A stretch of 64,000 nucleotides of DNA, taken from Scilla litardierei (Eukaryota > Streptophyta > Magnoliopsida > Asparagales > Asparagaceae). The stretch lies in assembly GCA_030789695.1 (NCBI GenBank), contig CM061139.1:108474837-108538836 (forward strand), in the 5' to 3' direction. Below, piece after piece: positions 41,131-52,011 of the stretch. Below the pieces are notes generated by a model. It saw nothing but the letters and a program-made list of their open reading frames with translations. It made no database searches and was not told where the DNA came from. Positions within the stretch are counted from its first letter, which is position 1, and every line of letters starts with the position of its first letter. The position numbers and the translations under genes are program-made.

Positions 41131-42001
41131 TGATGCGGCTTGGATTTAGGGCCCCGAGGGCATTTTAATACATTGACGTATTGTGTAGTATTTTCTATTT
41201 AAAGCCTTTAGCCGGCCCTAGGAGGGATGCGAAAATTGTGAGAGAAGTTTCTTTTATTAGTTTACTAGTCATAACTCGTGCCCGCGGGCACGGTTCATTT
41301 AAGATTTTTCCTTGCGAAATCTTTGTTCCCCGGGCTCCTTCGGCGTGAAACAACAAATTCAGCGCATGCGCCTTCGACACAGAACACCAAATTCGACGTG
41401 GGTGCCTTCGGCGCAGAACAACAAATTCGACGTAAAATAACAATTTCGGCGCGGGTACCTTAGGCGCAGAACAGTGTCCCGTGCCAGTGGGACACTGTTC
41501 ATTTAAAAATCTTGGACCCACTAATTTTAAACAAACATCAATAATTATTAGTTTCCCCTGAAATATCAACAGATGGGATCGAAATTTTACAGGTTTTTAC
41601 AACGTGGATCAATGAGTTGACAGCATCTCCCGCGTTCATTCTCCCACAGCTCGCGTTCATTCCCAAGATGAGATTGTGTGTGTGCACAACATTTTTTTCA
41701 TAACTAATATTAAAAGGCTATTACTAATTTCAATGTTTTTGTGTATTCCCAACAAATTTCTCTTCAACCCAAAAATTTCCCTCCGAAACTTGATGTGACA
41801 TTGCCACATAGGACAAATTCAAAATCTGCCCTCAATTGTAAAATAGATTCCTTAGATCAATTGTATTATGATTTTCCTATTCCCTTAGATAAATCTCTAG
41901 ACAATTGTCCTTTCATTTTGTAGTCGTTAATTAGCGAGTAGCCAATTTTGTAGAATTTATTCTCTATTTTCATATCTGAATTTCCAGATCTAGATCCATC
42001 A
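41131..42001 (+). repeat. LTR 1 (carries a Helitron)
   Basis: 871 bp, or 289 bp once the 582-bp Helitron at 41266-41847 is discounted. Begins TGATGCGGCTTGG; ends CCATCA where the other copies have GCATCA. Confidence 0.88.
41266..41847 (-). mobile_element. non-autonomous Helitron inside LTR 1 (582 bp)
   Basis: On the minus strand: 5' TCTATTTTACAATTG at 41847 after host A; 3' hairpin GTGCCC-GC-GGGCAC (41280-41293) and CTAG (41266-41269) before host T. Removing it joins TTATTAGTTTA to TTCCTTAG, matching the uninterrupted TTATTAGATTATTCCTTAG in LTR 2 (about 43,540) and its counterpart in LTR 3 (about 45,045). Same family as the Helitrons at 21.2 and 38.6 kb. Confidence 0.92.
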
Positions 42002-42003
42002 TT

Positions 42004-42015
42004 TGGTATCAGAGC
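42004..42015 (+). promoter_or_regulatory. tRNA-iMet primer-binding site, internal region 1
   Basis: TGGTATCAGAGC, exact, two bases after LTR 1. The same exact site is at 43720-43731 after LTR 2. Confidence 0.9.
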
Positions 42016-42025
42016 ATGGGATCAT

Positions 42026-42520
42026 ATGTCGACGTCAAGAAAGTTCGCCTCTTTAGAGAAAGAATTGCAGGCGGCGCTCGAGAGATGGGAAGACAAAATG
42101 AAGCAAGCGATGGAGAAAATAATTATGCAGAGGCGCGAGAATTAGGCGGAGTTCGATCGTCGGTACCCTTCCGCTGCAAGGACAAAGACAGATCTGAAGA
42201 TTTCAAGCGTAGATCTTTTAGATCCGGAGCCAGATCAGAAAATTTCAAGCGTAAATCGACCAGATCCGGGACCAGATCTGAAGCTTTCAGGCGTAGATCC
42301 ACCAGATCCGGGGACAGATCTGAAGATTTCAGGCGTAGATCCACCAGAACCGGCGCCAGATCTCAAGATTTGAAGTATAGATCAACCAGATCCGGGGCCA
42401 GATCTGAGGGGCCAAATCTGAAGCTTTCAGGAGTAGATCCACCAGATCTGGGACCAGATCTGAAGATTTCCGACAGATCCATCAGAGATCCGGCGCTAGA
42501 TCTGAAGATTTGACGTGTAG
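42026..42520 (+). pseudogene. gag N-terminus plus repeat ORF, internal region 1
   Basis: ATG at 42026 is the same distance from the primer site as the chromovirus gag ATG at 58629. It encodes 39 residues of charged helix (MSTSRKFASLEKELQAAL, RWEDKMKQAMEKI) and then TAG at 42143. Reading on in the same frame gives DLKISSVDLLDPEPD-type units of 14 residues, one per 42-bp repeat. The product would be a short gag-like helix, perhaps able to join particles made by a partner. Coding value is doubtful because of the stop. Confidence 0.5.
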
Positions 42521-42755
42521 ATCCACCCAATCCGGGGCCAGATCTGAAGCTTTCAGGAGTAGATCTACCATATCCGGGGCCAGATCTGAAGCTTTTCGAC
42601 ATAGATCCACCAGATCCGGGGCAAGATCTGAAGCTTTTAAGAGTAGATCCACCAGATCCGGGGCCAAACCTGAAGCTTTCGGGAGTAGATCCACCAGATC
42701 CGGGGACAGATCTGAAGCTTTCAAGAGTAGATCTACCAAATCCAGCGCTAAAGGC
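42189..42755. repeat. 42-bp tandem repeats, internal region 1
   Basis: About 13 units of AGATCTGAAGCTTTCAGG, a GTAGATCCACC core and AGATCCGGGGCC. There is no stop in several frames on either strand, which creates large spurious ORFs. A related array is at 43913-44330. Confidence 0.9.
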
Positions 42756-42889
42756 GACACCTTTCGGTGAGGACCTCCACTCCCACGGCGATCCAGGGTC
42801 AGATCTGGGCAAAACCCCATATCTACGGCCAAAGACGTCTCTTTCGACGGAGAAACGGCGAGAGGCGCCATTTTCGGCAACAGAACAGG

Positions 42890-43125
42890 GGGGCGCCCCT
42901 CATGTACATTCCCGAGAGGCTGTCACCCTTCCAGAATGGGCGTCGGCCCCTCCTGGGGCCCCCAGGGGGGCTGCCGCCCCTTCTTCAGGGGCGTCGGCCC
43001 CTCTTGGACCCCCCAGGGGCCTAGCGCCCCTCCTGGGGCCCCCGGGGGGCTGTCGTCCCTCCAGAAGGGGACCCGGGCCTTCCACGGTCCTCCATGGGGG
43101 GCGTCCGGCCTTTCAACAGCAACAA
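42890..43125. repeat. GC-rich palindromic minisatellite
   Basis: About four imperfect units of GGGGCGTCGGCCCCTCCTGG and GGCCCCCAGGGGGGCTG, rich in GGGGCCCC. A similar but shorter array lies at 44,470-44,620. Confidence 0.75.
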
Positions 43126-43423
43126 CAGGGCCTCCGAAATGCCAAACATCGAGGATTTGGCTTTTGGGCCCAAAACAGCGAGCGATAGAGCCCTTCCAAC
43201 AGCGCAACGACGACGACGACCCTCCAGTGTATTGGTGGGAGCCCGACGACGATTTTTGGGCCCTACCTTCGCCCGACGATCTTTTTCTGGACGTCGTTGA
43301 AAGCGGTGGAGACCAATCTCATCCTTTGACCCAGGAGGAGGCTTGCAATCTACTTGGAACGGATGGCCCACGGACTTTATGCACCACCTTGAGGACAAGG
43401 TGGATTTTTAGGGGCGGAGTAAG

Positions 43424-43717
43424 TGATGCGGCTTGGATTTAGGGCCCCGAGGGCATTTTAGTAAATAGACGTATTGTGTAATATTTTCTATTTAAAGCCT
43501 TTAGCTGGCCGTAAGAGGGATGCAAAAATTGTGAGAAGTTTCTTTTATTAGATTATTCCTTAGACCAATTGTATTAGGCTTTTCATATTCCCTTAGATTA
43601 ATCTCTAGCCAATTGTCCTTTCATTTTGTAGTTGTTAATTAGTGAGTAGCCCAATTTTGTAGAATTTATTCTCTATTTTCAGATCTGAATTTCCAGATCT
43701 AGATCAGAAACGCATCA
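43424..43717 (+). repeat. LTR 2 (middle)
   Basis: 294 bp, TGATGCG to CGCATCA, with no insertion. It is preceded by a pol C-terminal/PPT region (CACCTTGAGGACAAGGTGG, then GGGGCGGAGTAAG) and followed by a primer site, so it serves as 3' LTR of one unit and 5' LTR of the next. Confidence 0.9.
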
Positions 43718-43741
43718 TTTGGTATCAGAGCGTGAGATCCT

Positions 43742-44330
43742 ATGTCGACATCAAGAAAATTCGCCTCTTTAGAAAAAGAATTGCAGGCGGCGCTCGAGAG
43801 ATGGGAAGACAGAATGAAGCAAGCGATGGAGAAAAAAATTATGCAGATGCGCGAGGCGTGAGAATTGGGCGGAGTTCGATCGCCGGTACCCTTCCGCTGC
43901 AAGGACAAAGACAGATCTGAAGATTTCAAGCGTAGATCTATCAGATTCGACGCTAGATCTGAAAATTTCAAGCGTAGATCTACCAGATCCGGGGCCAGAT
44001 CTGAAGATTTCAGGTGTATATCCATCATATCCGGCGCCAGATCTGAAGATTTCAAGCATAAATCCACCAGATCCAGGGCCAGATCTGAAGCTTTCAGGCG
44101 TAGATCCACCAGATCCGGGGCCAGATCTGAAGCTTTCAGGAATAGATCTACCAGATCCCGGGCCAAATCTGAAGCTTTCAGAAGTAAATCTACCACATCC
44201 GGGACCAGATCTGAAGCTTTTCGACGTAGATCTACCAGATCCGGGGCCAGATCTGAAGCTTTCGGGAGTAGATCCACCAGATCTGGAGCCAGATCTGAAG
44301 CTTTCAAGAGTATATCTGCCAGATCCAGCG
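43742..44330 (+). pseudogene. gag N-terminus and 42-bp repeats, internal region 2
   Basis: ATG at 43742 opens the same MSTSRKFASLEKELQAAL helix as internal region 1, with TGA at about 43,859. About ten 42-bp units follow (43913-44330). This unit is about 210 bp shorter than internal region 1, mostly through fewer repeats. Confidence 0.55.
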
Positions 44331-44926
44331 CTAAAGGCGACGCCTTTCGGCGAGGACCTCCACTCCCACAGCGATCCGGGGTCAAATCTGGGCAAAACCC
44401 CAGATCTATGGCCAAAGACGTTGCTTTCGACGAAGAAACGACGAGGCGCCATTTTCGGCAACAGAGCTGGGAGGGGCGCCCCTCCTGAACATTCCCGAGA
44501 GGCTGACGCCCTTCCAAAAGGGGCGTCGGCCCCTCCTGGGGCCCCAGGGGGGCTGTCGCCCCTCCAGAAGGGGCAACGGGCCTTCCACAGACCTCCATAG
44601 GGGCGTCCGGCCTTTTAACAGCAGCAACGAGACCTCCGAGAAGCCAGACAGCGAGGATTTGGCTTTTTAGGCCAAAAACAGCGAGCGATAGAGCCCTTCC
44701 AGTAGCGCAACGACGACGACGACCCTCCAGTGTATTGGTGGGAGCCCAACGACGATTTTTGGGCCCCGCCTTGGCCCGACGATATTTTTCTGGACGTTGT
44801 TGAAAGTGGTGGAGACCAATCTCATCTGTTTGACCTGGGAGAAGGCTTGCAATCTAATTGGAAAGGATGGCCCACAAACTTCATGCACCATCGTGAGGAC
44901 AATGTGGATTTTTCGGGGCGGAGTAG

Positions 44927-45219
44927 TGATGCGGCTTGGATTTAGGGCCCCGAGGGCATTTTAGTAAATTGACGTATTGTGTAATATTTTCTATTTAAAG
45001 CCTTTAGCCAGCCCTCAGAGGGATGCGAAAATTGTGAGAAGTTTCTTTTATTAGATTATTTCTTAGATCAATTGTATTAGAGTTTTCCTATTCCCTTAGA
45101 TTAATCTCTAGCCAATTGTCCTTTCATTTTGTAGTCGTTAATTAGCGAGTAGCCAATTTTATAGAATTTATTCTCTATTTTCAGATCTGAATTTCCAGAT
45201 CTAGATCAGAAACGCATCA
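44927..45219 (+). repeat. LTR 3
   Basis: 293 bp, TGATGCG to CGCATCA; followed by target duplication GTATT. Confidence 0.9.
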
Positions 45220-45462
45220 GTATTGTCTTGGGTTATCTGGGGTTTTTTGGAGTTCTTTTTGAGTTTGTGCTTTTTGGGTTAAATCAATTGATTAGTGAAC
45301 TAAGGTTATTAATTAATTAAATAACCAATATGATTAAAAGTTATGCTAATTATTTTTACGGTTGAGATCCTTATTTAATTATAATTACTTGATTAAATAA
45401 GAATCCATGAGTAGGATTAAGTTATCATCAACATCCTCCTCTTCAGGAAGTAACTAACTCTC
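45220..45462. other. Helitron remnant continuation and spacer
   Basis: GTATTGTCTTGGGTTATC to about 45,285 continues the interrupted Helitron; the rest is AT-rich DNA with no gene. Confidence 0.45.
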
Positions 45463-45508
45463 AATGGTAAATAGGGATGTAAATGGACCCAATACGGATA
45501 TATGTTTT

Positions 45509-46418
45509 TGTTGGGAAGAGATAATGATAATCACCTCAATCAATCGTCCTGCAAAACTCGAAGATCGTTGTGACAATGAATAAAGCAAATGATGTTTTCT
45601 ACCAAACCCGCAACATGCAATATATATGAAAGATAACGCAAAACAAAAGAAAAAACACGCACCTGATACCAAGATTTATACTGGTTCAGCCCAATCTTTG
45701 GTATACGTCTAGTTGGAGAGATTACTAATGCTTCAATATCCTTGGATTACACGTTATGACGTTTGGTTAAATAGAAACAACAAAACCTGTTAAGAATTCG
45801 GAGAAGAAAACTATAGAGAAAACCTCTAAAACAACCAACCCAACGCCCTCAGTTTGCCCTCTTTATATTTTACATGTAGCCGCAAACTTTACAGAGAAAA
45901 CCGCTCAGGAATCGCTCTAGAATTGCATCAAAAACCTAACTGAAACTCTATTTATATAGCTAACAGGTCTGGAATCCGTATCGGATTTGGAATTCGAACC
46001 CGCATGGCCTCCAACGCCTGCATCTGCGTCGGATACGATATCGACCATTCCCTCAAGCGACATTCAGGCGATTGATGCCACGCGTTCCGTTGTGCACTGT
46101 ACCACTTGCATGCACTTCACCCGCCATTGAATCGAGGCAAGAGCCACAGATCTGCGTCACGTGGCCCCGTAGCTACGCGCTACCCCCAACTGCTGTCGAT
46201 GTGCTTTGTAGGCTAGGTCGTGCCAACTTCATCGCCCGCGGGTTGTTCTGGCCTTCACTATTCTATTCATTGAAGAAATTCCGAATAAAATCAATGGGCT
46301 GGGATTTTGAAATCCTTGGTTTTGGGCTTCAAAAGATCTCAATAAATCTCCAAAAATCCTCATAAATTCCAGATTAATCCCGATATACTTTTGGTACTTT
46401 GTATCACATTTTTCAACA
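45509..46418 (-). repeat. element E 3' LTR
   Basis: TGTTGGGAAGAG to TTTTTCAACA on the plus strand; paralogous to 49850-50787 through the CACCTCAATCAATCG, AACCCGCAACA and GGAGAGATTACTAATGCTTC blocks. Confidence 0.8.
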
Positions 46419-46920
46419 CTCCACCTTGATACAAATACAACATAAAGCATGAACCAAGCCAAAACTCAATATTCTCCACCTTCAAAAAAATAAACCATCT
46501 CATCATGATGCTAGTGCACTTGTCTATTGAGCTTCAGCTAAGCATCACCAACTAAACAAGTATCCAACGAATTCCTTTCCGAAAAATCTCCAAATTCGAT
46601 GCATCTCCTAAATACATACTTGAAGAAAACCACGTATTGATCTCTTTGGGCCACCACGTGGCACCCTAGCACCTCTTCAAGAAAATAAGTTTCAGCCTCG
46701 CTCAAACTCCGCCACCGACTTATCCAGTGCCGGATTCTCCTTGTGAATTTTCTAAGAATGTGCTAATATGTCAACATCTTTCCTAGCACAGCCACCATGA
46801 GTTTAGTTCCAGACTCAATGCATCAACCACAAACCTATCTGCCGTGGAATCTCATACGCATGTTATGCAAAAGCCAAATTCGCATAGTCATCAAAGCGAG
46901 CTGGGGTCTTCACAGTGCGC

Positions 46921-47558
46921 TAGGGGTGGCAAATGGGTCGGGTCGGGTTCTGGTCGGGTTCTGGTCCGACCCGACCAGTTTAGGGTGGACCCGAACCCGA
47001 CCCGGATTTAATCCGGGTCAAGAACATAAGACCTGTACTGGACCCTGCGGGTTGGCGGATCACCCGAACCCGACCCGCATTCCATTCCCTTTCAAAAAAA
47101 TATTTGAAATAAATTGCTTAAAGCAGGATTCGAACCGCATGTCCCTTGGAAACAAGAACATAAGCCAACCAAGTGAGCTAACAGCCTATGTGAGACTTGC
47201 ACATTAATTATTTATTTATGTAAATTCCAAACTCATATTAAAAATGAAATAAATGTAACGTCGACAACGGGATTCGAAACTGATACCTTTTAGAGAGCTA
47301 TGCACCAACCAAATGCGCTAACCAAACTCCCAAGCATCGACGCTCTATGTGTTAAATATAAATTATATATCTGTGTGTAAACACTAAACCAGGTAGAATC
47401 TGGGTATATACGGGTTGACGGGTCAAACCCAGACCCAACCCGATTTTATCCGGGTGGGCCGGGTCGACCCGGATTCCACCCAACCTGAATAGACCAATAC
47501 ACATACCCGGTTAAGGAGGCTAGGTTCGGGTCAAGTCGGATTCATTTTACCACTCCTA
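46921..47558 (-). mobile_element. hAT-like TIR element with two tRNA-like modules
   Basis: TIRs TAGGGGTGGCAAA and CCACTCCTA, target duplication CAGTGCGC/CAGTGCGT (46913-46920 and 47559-47566, 7 of 8). Ends are rich in GGGTCGGG. On the minus strand it contains two tRNA-like stretches with A-box-like and B-box-like sequences: TAGCTCACTTGG..GGTTCGAATCC (about 47,185 to 47,125) and TTAGCGCATTTGG..GTTTCGAATCC (about 47,325 to 47,268). No transposase. Confidence 0.7.
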
Positions 47559-47579
47559 CAGTGCGTCATCCCACTCTGC

Positions 47580-49849
47580 TAGTAATAGAATCATCCACAA
47601 TAACTATATGATCTCCACCTCGACTAGAACTCCCACTACCATCGCTGCCTACAGTAGTAACCGCATGTGAACTCTCTCCATCAACCTTCACTCCTTTTCT
47701 AACATCTATGCTGATCATGTAATTTGAAATAAGTACATCCACATCGTTTGGTACCTCATTGCCTCTACTTGTTTCGGTCTTCCTAAAGCCTTCTTTTGCA
47801 GCATCGTCAACTCATCAAATACCACATGTCGACCAACCAAGATCTTCTTTACATCTGGACTTCAAAGTCTATAACCATCAACATCATCCATGTATCCTAA
47901 CATAACACACTTCTTTCCCTTGATGCCGAACTTGTCACCTTCCTCGTGAACATTGACCGGACATTCAAACACCCGAAGATGATCTAAATCCACTATCCAA
48001 ACCTCCTCTAAAAATTTTCAGCCGATAGCTGAAGATGGAATTCTGTTTATCAAGTATGTTGCGGTCGATATATCTTCGACCCAAAATTCCTTCAACAACC
48101 CCAATGTAACTCTGAGACATCTCGTCTTCCTTAGAAGTGTCATTCATCCTCTCGATAACTCCATTCGACTGCGATATCCTATTGTAGTGAAGTGCATCGT
48201 TACCCTCTTCTCCTCACAGAATTCCTTAAACTTAACAGAAGGAAACTCGCCACCATTGTTGGATCTCAGCACTTTCAGCTTCTTTCTCATTTGACTCTCC
48301 ACAAGGGTCTTCCACGCCTTGAACTGCTCCAACGCCTCCGACTTTTTCTTCATCACATACACCCAAACTTTTTTGGAGAAATCATCGATGAACGATATGA
48401 AATAACAAGGTCAAACTAGAGAGTGAACTAGTGCATGACCGCAAAAATCAGTGTGAACATATTAAGAATTCCTTGTGTCATGCTTCCCCTCCCCGAATCT
48501 AACCTTCGTCTGCTTGCCATAAATACAATCCTCGCAAAACTCCAGCTCCTTGAAGTTTACTCCTTTGATCAGACCGCTTCATTAAAGCTTCCAAGCTTCT
48601 CTCCACGATAAGTCCAAGTCTGAGATGCTACAGCCTGGTCGAATCAATCTCTTGTGAACTCTCAACTCCGATACTGAAATCTTCAATGATCGTCGTCCCC
48701 TTCAGCATATAGAAGTCCATGACTTTTTTCTTCTCATCAACACCATTGAACCCTTCATTATTTTCAAAGCTTCATTCTTTATCGTAACCTAGCAACCTAC
48801 TGAATCCAATGCCCCCAAAGAAGCTAGCAAGTTCCCCATGTCTGTAAATGTCACACATTAGTGAGTGCACGCACAATGCCATCAAACATATCAATCCTCA
48901 CCAAACCAACTCTGACAGTCTTGCACTTTTCATTGTTGCACATAAAGACTGATTCATCCTCCTCCTAATAGGTAGGTATAAAAGCGCATTCCATTTGGTG
49001 TTATGTGGAACGATGCCCCTGAATCCATAACACAATCATGATTCGCACCATCTGAATAGCATGATGTGAGCACATTGTAGGCCTCCTTGCTCCTCGCGTG
49101 CTTCGTCTGCACAACTGCAATTAACGAAGATGCTAACATATCATCCTTGTTTATGTTCCTCCTCTTTGTGCAGTCTCTCTTCCAATATCCTAGTTTCTTA
49201 CAAATATAGCATGTCGTGCTTCTGGTCCTCGATCTCGATCTCCTCCTGATGCCGCCACTGGCGTTGCTTCACCTCGAAGCAAGTGGACACTAGCTGTCTG
49301 AAACTCCTTCGCTCAAACCAACTCCTGCCATCTAATCTCTCAACTATTCGCAGTAAAGCCCCGCCTTCACGTCATCAAGACTGAGTGTCCCGACTATAGA
49401 TCATGGTGTTGACAAACGACGTGTATCACTCTGACAACGACAGAAGCAAAATCACCTCATGCTCCGCCTCTATAGATCCAATGGCCATCATCTTCATCAC
49501 TAAGCCATTGAAGATATCCAGTTGATCCTTCAATATGGTCCCATCTCGCATCATCGCCGAGTCCTCCATCTCCATCTTCTCCCTTTTCGAGATTTTCATG
49601 GGTAAAATATCTGTGTCGTACACCACCCCCTGTAGATACAATCCTTTCTCAATGTTGCATTCAACTTGAATTGTCATATCGCGAAGTTTGCCTTGCCATC
49701 AAACTTTTCAATTTTGTAGTGCATCCAACCATCGTATACAAGCCGCATGTATACAAACTCGAACCAATTGCTTTTCTAATTGGGCCATCTTTTGTAGAAC
49801 TCTATGCCATCGTCCTAGACTTGTTCACGAGCCTTGCTCTGAAACCACT
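47580..49849 (-). pseudogene. copia gag-pol remnant of element E
   Basis: On the minus strand from right to left: gag fragment with ILKDQLDIFNGLVMKM and ILLLSLSE (49,426-49,620); CX2C-type remnants at about 49,200; protease CVMDSGASFHITPNG (48,970-49,030); GAG-pre-integrase traces; integrase SEALEQFKAWKTLVESQ and LRSNNGGEFPSVKFKEFCEE (48,180-48,330); and an integrase C-terminal region to about 47,860. Every domain is broken by stops. The DSGASFHIT protease and LRSNNGGEF signatures fit the Tork/Tnt1-like side of copia, a different lineage from elements A-D. Confidence 0.75.
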
Positions 49850-50787
49850 TGTTGAGAAGAGATGATGGCGATCACCTCAATCAATCGCCCCGCGAAACTC
49901 CAAGATCGTTGTGACAACAAACAAAGCAAACACTGTTTTATACAAAACCCGCAACACGTAATATAACTGAAAGATAATGCAAAAGAAAATGAAAACACGC
50001 AACTGACACCAAGATTTACTGGTTCCACTCAAATTTGGTGTACGTCTAATTGGAGAGATCACCAATGCTTCAATATCATTGAATTGCACGTGAAGTTTGG
50101 TTGAAGGAAAACAACCAAGCCCTTTAAGAACTCGAAGAAGAAACCTATAGAGAACCTCTCAAACAACCCACTCAACGCCCTCAGTTTGCCTTTGTATATT
50201 CTATAGGTAGCTGCAAACTTTACAGAAAAAACCACTCGATAATTGCTCGAGAATTGCATCAAAAACTTAGCCAACCCCTGTTTATTAACAAAGCTAACAA
50301 GTTTGTACTCTGTATCGAATTCAGAATCCGAACCCACGTCGCGAACCCACGTCGCCTCAAATGCCTGGATCCGCATTGGATGCGATATCGGCTGTTCAAT
50401 CAGGCAGCAAGGGCCTGATTGCCGCCATGCGTCCCGCTGCATACCGCACCAATCGCCCACACTTCGTATGCCGTTGGATCGAGGCGGGAGTCACGGATCT
50501 GTGACATGTAGCCTCGCAGCTGCGCACTGGTCTAGTCTGCACTGCACTGCATCAGCACGGATCTGTGACTGTGCTTCGTGGACTGGGCCGCGCCTACATC
50601 AGCACCAACATGCCGCTCTGGCTTTACTGTTCTTGGAAGAAAGTTTGAATAAAATCAATATGCTGGGTTTCTGAGATCTCCTTGTTTTTTGGCTCCAAAA
50701 AATCTCCCATAAATCTCCACAAAAATCCTCATAAATCATATACATTAATCCTGAGATATTTTTGGTGTTTTATCACATTTTTCAAGA
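49850..50787 (-). repeat. element E 5' LTR
   Basis: TGTTGAGAAGAG to TTTTTCAAGA on the plus strand. The primer site lies immediately left of it (complement of GCTCTGAAACCA, about 49,836-49,847). Confidence 0.8.
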
Positions 50788-50955
50788 GTTTTATCGTATC
50801 TATATTGAAAATCATTTACCAAATATAAATGCGTATACAATTTATATACAGAATGAAAATTAATTATCCATATCCGTTAAACGGATGCTAATATCTATCA
50901 GACATGGATCAGACATGGATAATTACCATATTTGCTATAAATAATCATATCGGAT

Positions 50956-51697
50956 TAGGGATGGCAAAGGGTCAGGTCGGTCCTGACCGACTAGACACGG
51001 ATAAAAACTATATTTGTTATAAATAATACATATAGGATTAAAGGTGGCAAACGGGTCGGGTTGGTCCAGATACGGGTCGGGTCGGTCCGAATACCGGTGG
51101 GGACCGACCCATCCTGTTTAGGGGTATAACCGAACCCAATCCGGATCAAATCCGGGTCAATAACATAAAACCCGCACCAGACCCGGTGGGTTGTCAGGCC
51201 ACCCTAACCCAACCTGCATACATGGCTTTCTCTTTGGAAACAATTTGTTTTAAATAAAATCGCCGCACGCGGGATTCGAACCAAGGATAACCCTAATGAG
51301 TGAATAAGTGCCTACCAGCTGAGCTATGATCTCTTTGTTTCTTAGGAACCATGTATTTATGCAAGGAAAGTAAAAGTTAACATTCAAAATAGAGAAAAAA
51401 ATTACAAACACGGGAATCGAACCAAAGATCACTTCAGAAAAAGTGCCAACCAAATCAAACCCCTCACCAAATCTTCCAATGCAACATGTAGTTCACTGTT
51501 TAAATATATTTATATTTATATATGAAAACAGGTAGGATCCGGGTCACTCCGGGTTGGCGGGTCAAACCCGCACCCGACCTAAATTTTATCCCTGTCGACC
51601 GGGTCGATCGGATTCGACCCAACTCGATTAGCCGTGTACACATACCTGGTTAAGGAGGCCGGGTTCGGGTCAGATCGGGTTCATTTTTCCACCCATA
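50956..51697 (-). mobile_element. hAT-like TIR element with two tRNA-like modules
   Basis: Left end TAGGGATGGCAAA, right end TTCATTTTTCCACCCATA, target duplication TATCGGAT/TATCGAAT (50948-50955 and 51698-51705, 7 of 8). The first ~90 bp (flank plus TIR) are tandemly duplicated at about 51,010-51,070. On the minus strand a strongly tRNA-like module (TAGCTCAGCTGGTAGGCA...GGTTCGAATCCCGC, about 51,322 to 51,265) and a weaker second one (GGTTGGCAC..GGTTCGATTCCCG, about 51,460 to 51,415) are present. Same family as 46921-47558. Confidence 0.7.
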
Positions 51698-52011
51698 TAT
51701 CGAATGTAGTGTATAGATACAATTCATACAATATATAACAATTCTATTATATAATCATAATTGTGATAATTAAGTGTCAAGTACAAAAGGATGTATGATC
51801 ATAGAAGAAAATGAGTGAGTCAAATGAATAACGAGTATAGTATATTTCCATATCAAATTTCCATATCGATACAAAAAAATTAATTTTACTATCCAAATAC
51901 GAATCTGAATCCGGTCGGATTGGAAATTTTGATATCCATCTCCGCATCCAAAAGGATATGGATGTGGATCCGATTTGGATAATCCGAATCCATTTACATC
52001 CTTAATGGTAA

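Larger units (their letters stand above)
41131..45219 (+). mobile_element. three-LTR non-autonomous gypsy-type element
   Basis: Starts TGATGCGGC and ends CGCATCA, flanked by target duplication GTATT (41126-41130 and 45220-45224). Three LTRs (41131-42001 including a Helitron, 43424-43717, 44927-45219) separate two internal regions (42002-43423 and 43718-44926). Each internal region begins with TGGTATCAGAGC, contains a gag N-terminal stretch and tandem repeats, and ends with a pol C-terminus/PPT. No enzyme is encoded. LTR ends, primer site and PPT resemble the chromovirus at 58.2 kb, its likely mobilising relative. The single outer duplication suggests LTR-LTR recombination after one insertion. 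Confidence 0.88.
45509..50787 (-). mobile_element. old Ty1/copia element, minus strand (element E)
   Basis: LTRs 45509-46418 and 49850-50787 (about 910 and 938 bp, clearly diverged) with target duplication GTTTT (45504-45508 and 50788-50792). On the minus strand: primer site TGGTTTCAGAGC next to the right LTR; then gag, protease, integrase and decayed remains; then PPT AAGGTGGAG before TGTTGAAAAATG. RT and RNase H are largely missing. A hAT-like element (46921-47558) sits inside it. The right LTR end reads GA instead of CA. Confidence 0.88.
45471..52003. mobile_element. hAT-like TIR element holding nested insertions
   Basis: Terminal inverted repeats (AT)AGGGATGTAAATGGA and TCCATTTACATCCTT with a perfect 8-bp target duplication AATGGTAA (45463-45470 and 52004-52011). 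Without the copia element (45509-50787) and the hAT-like element at 50956-51697 it would be roughly 500 bp, so it is a MITE-sized non-autonomous element. Confidence 0.75.

Noticed and set aside
42016..44598. ORFs of 120-299 aa on both strands over the 42-bp repeats
   Set aside because: A repeat unit divisible by three without stops gives open frames in several registers. Only the frame that begins at the conserved gag ATG position was kept.
47120..47330. Functional tRNA genes at 47.1-47.3 and 51.2-51.5 kb
   Set aside because: Only the A-box and B-box-like parts match; acceptor stems and anticodon arms do not pair properly. Treated as tRNA-like modules of hAT-like elements.
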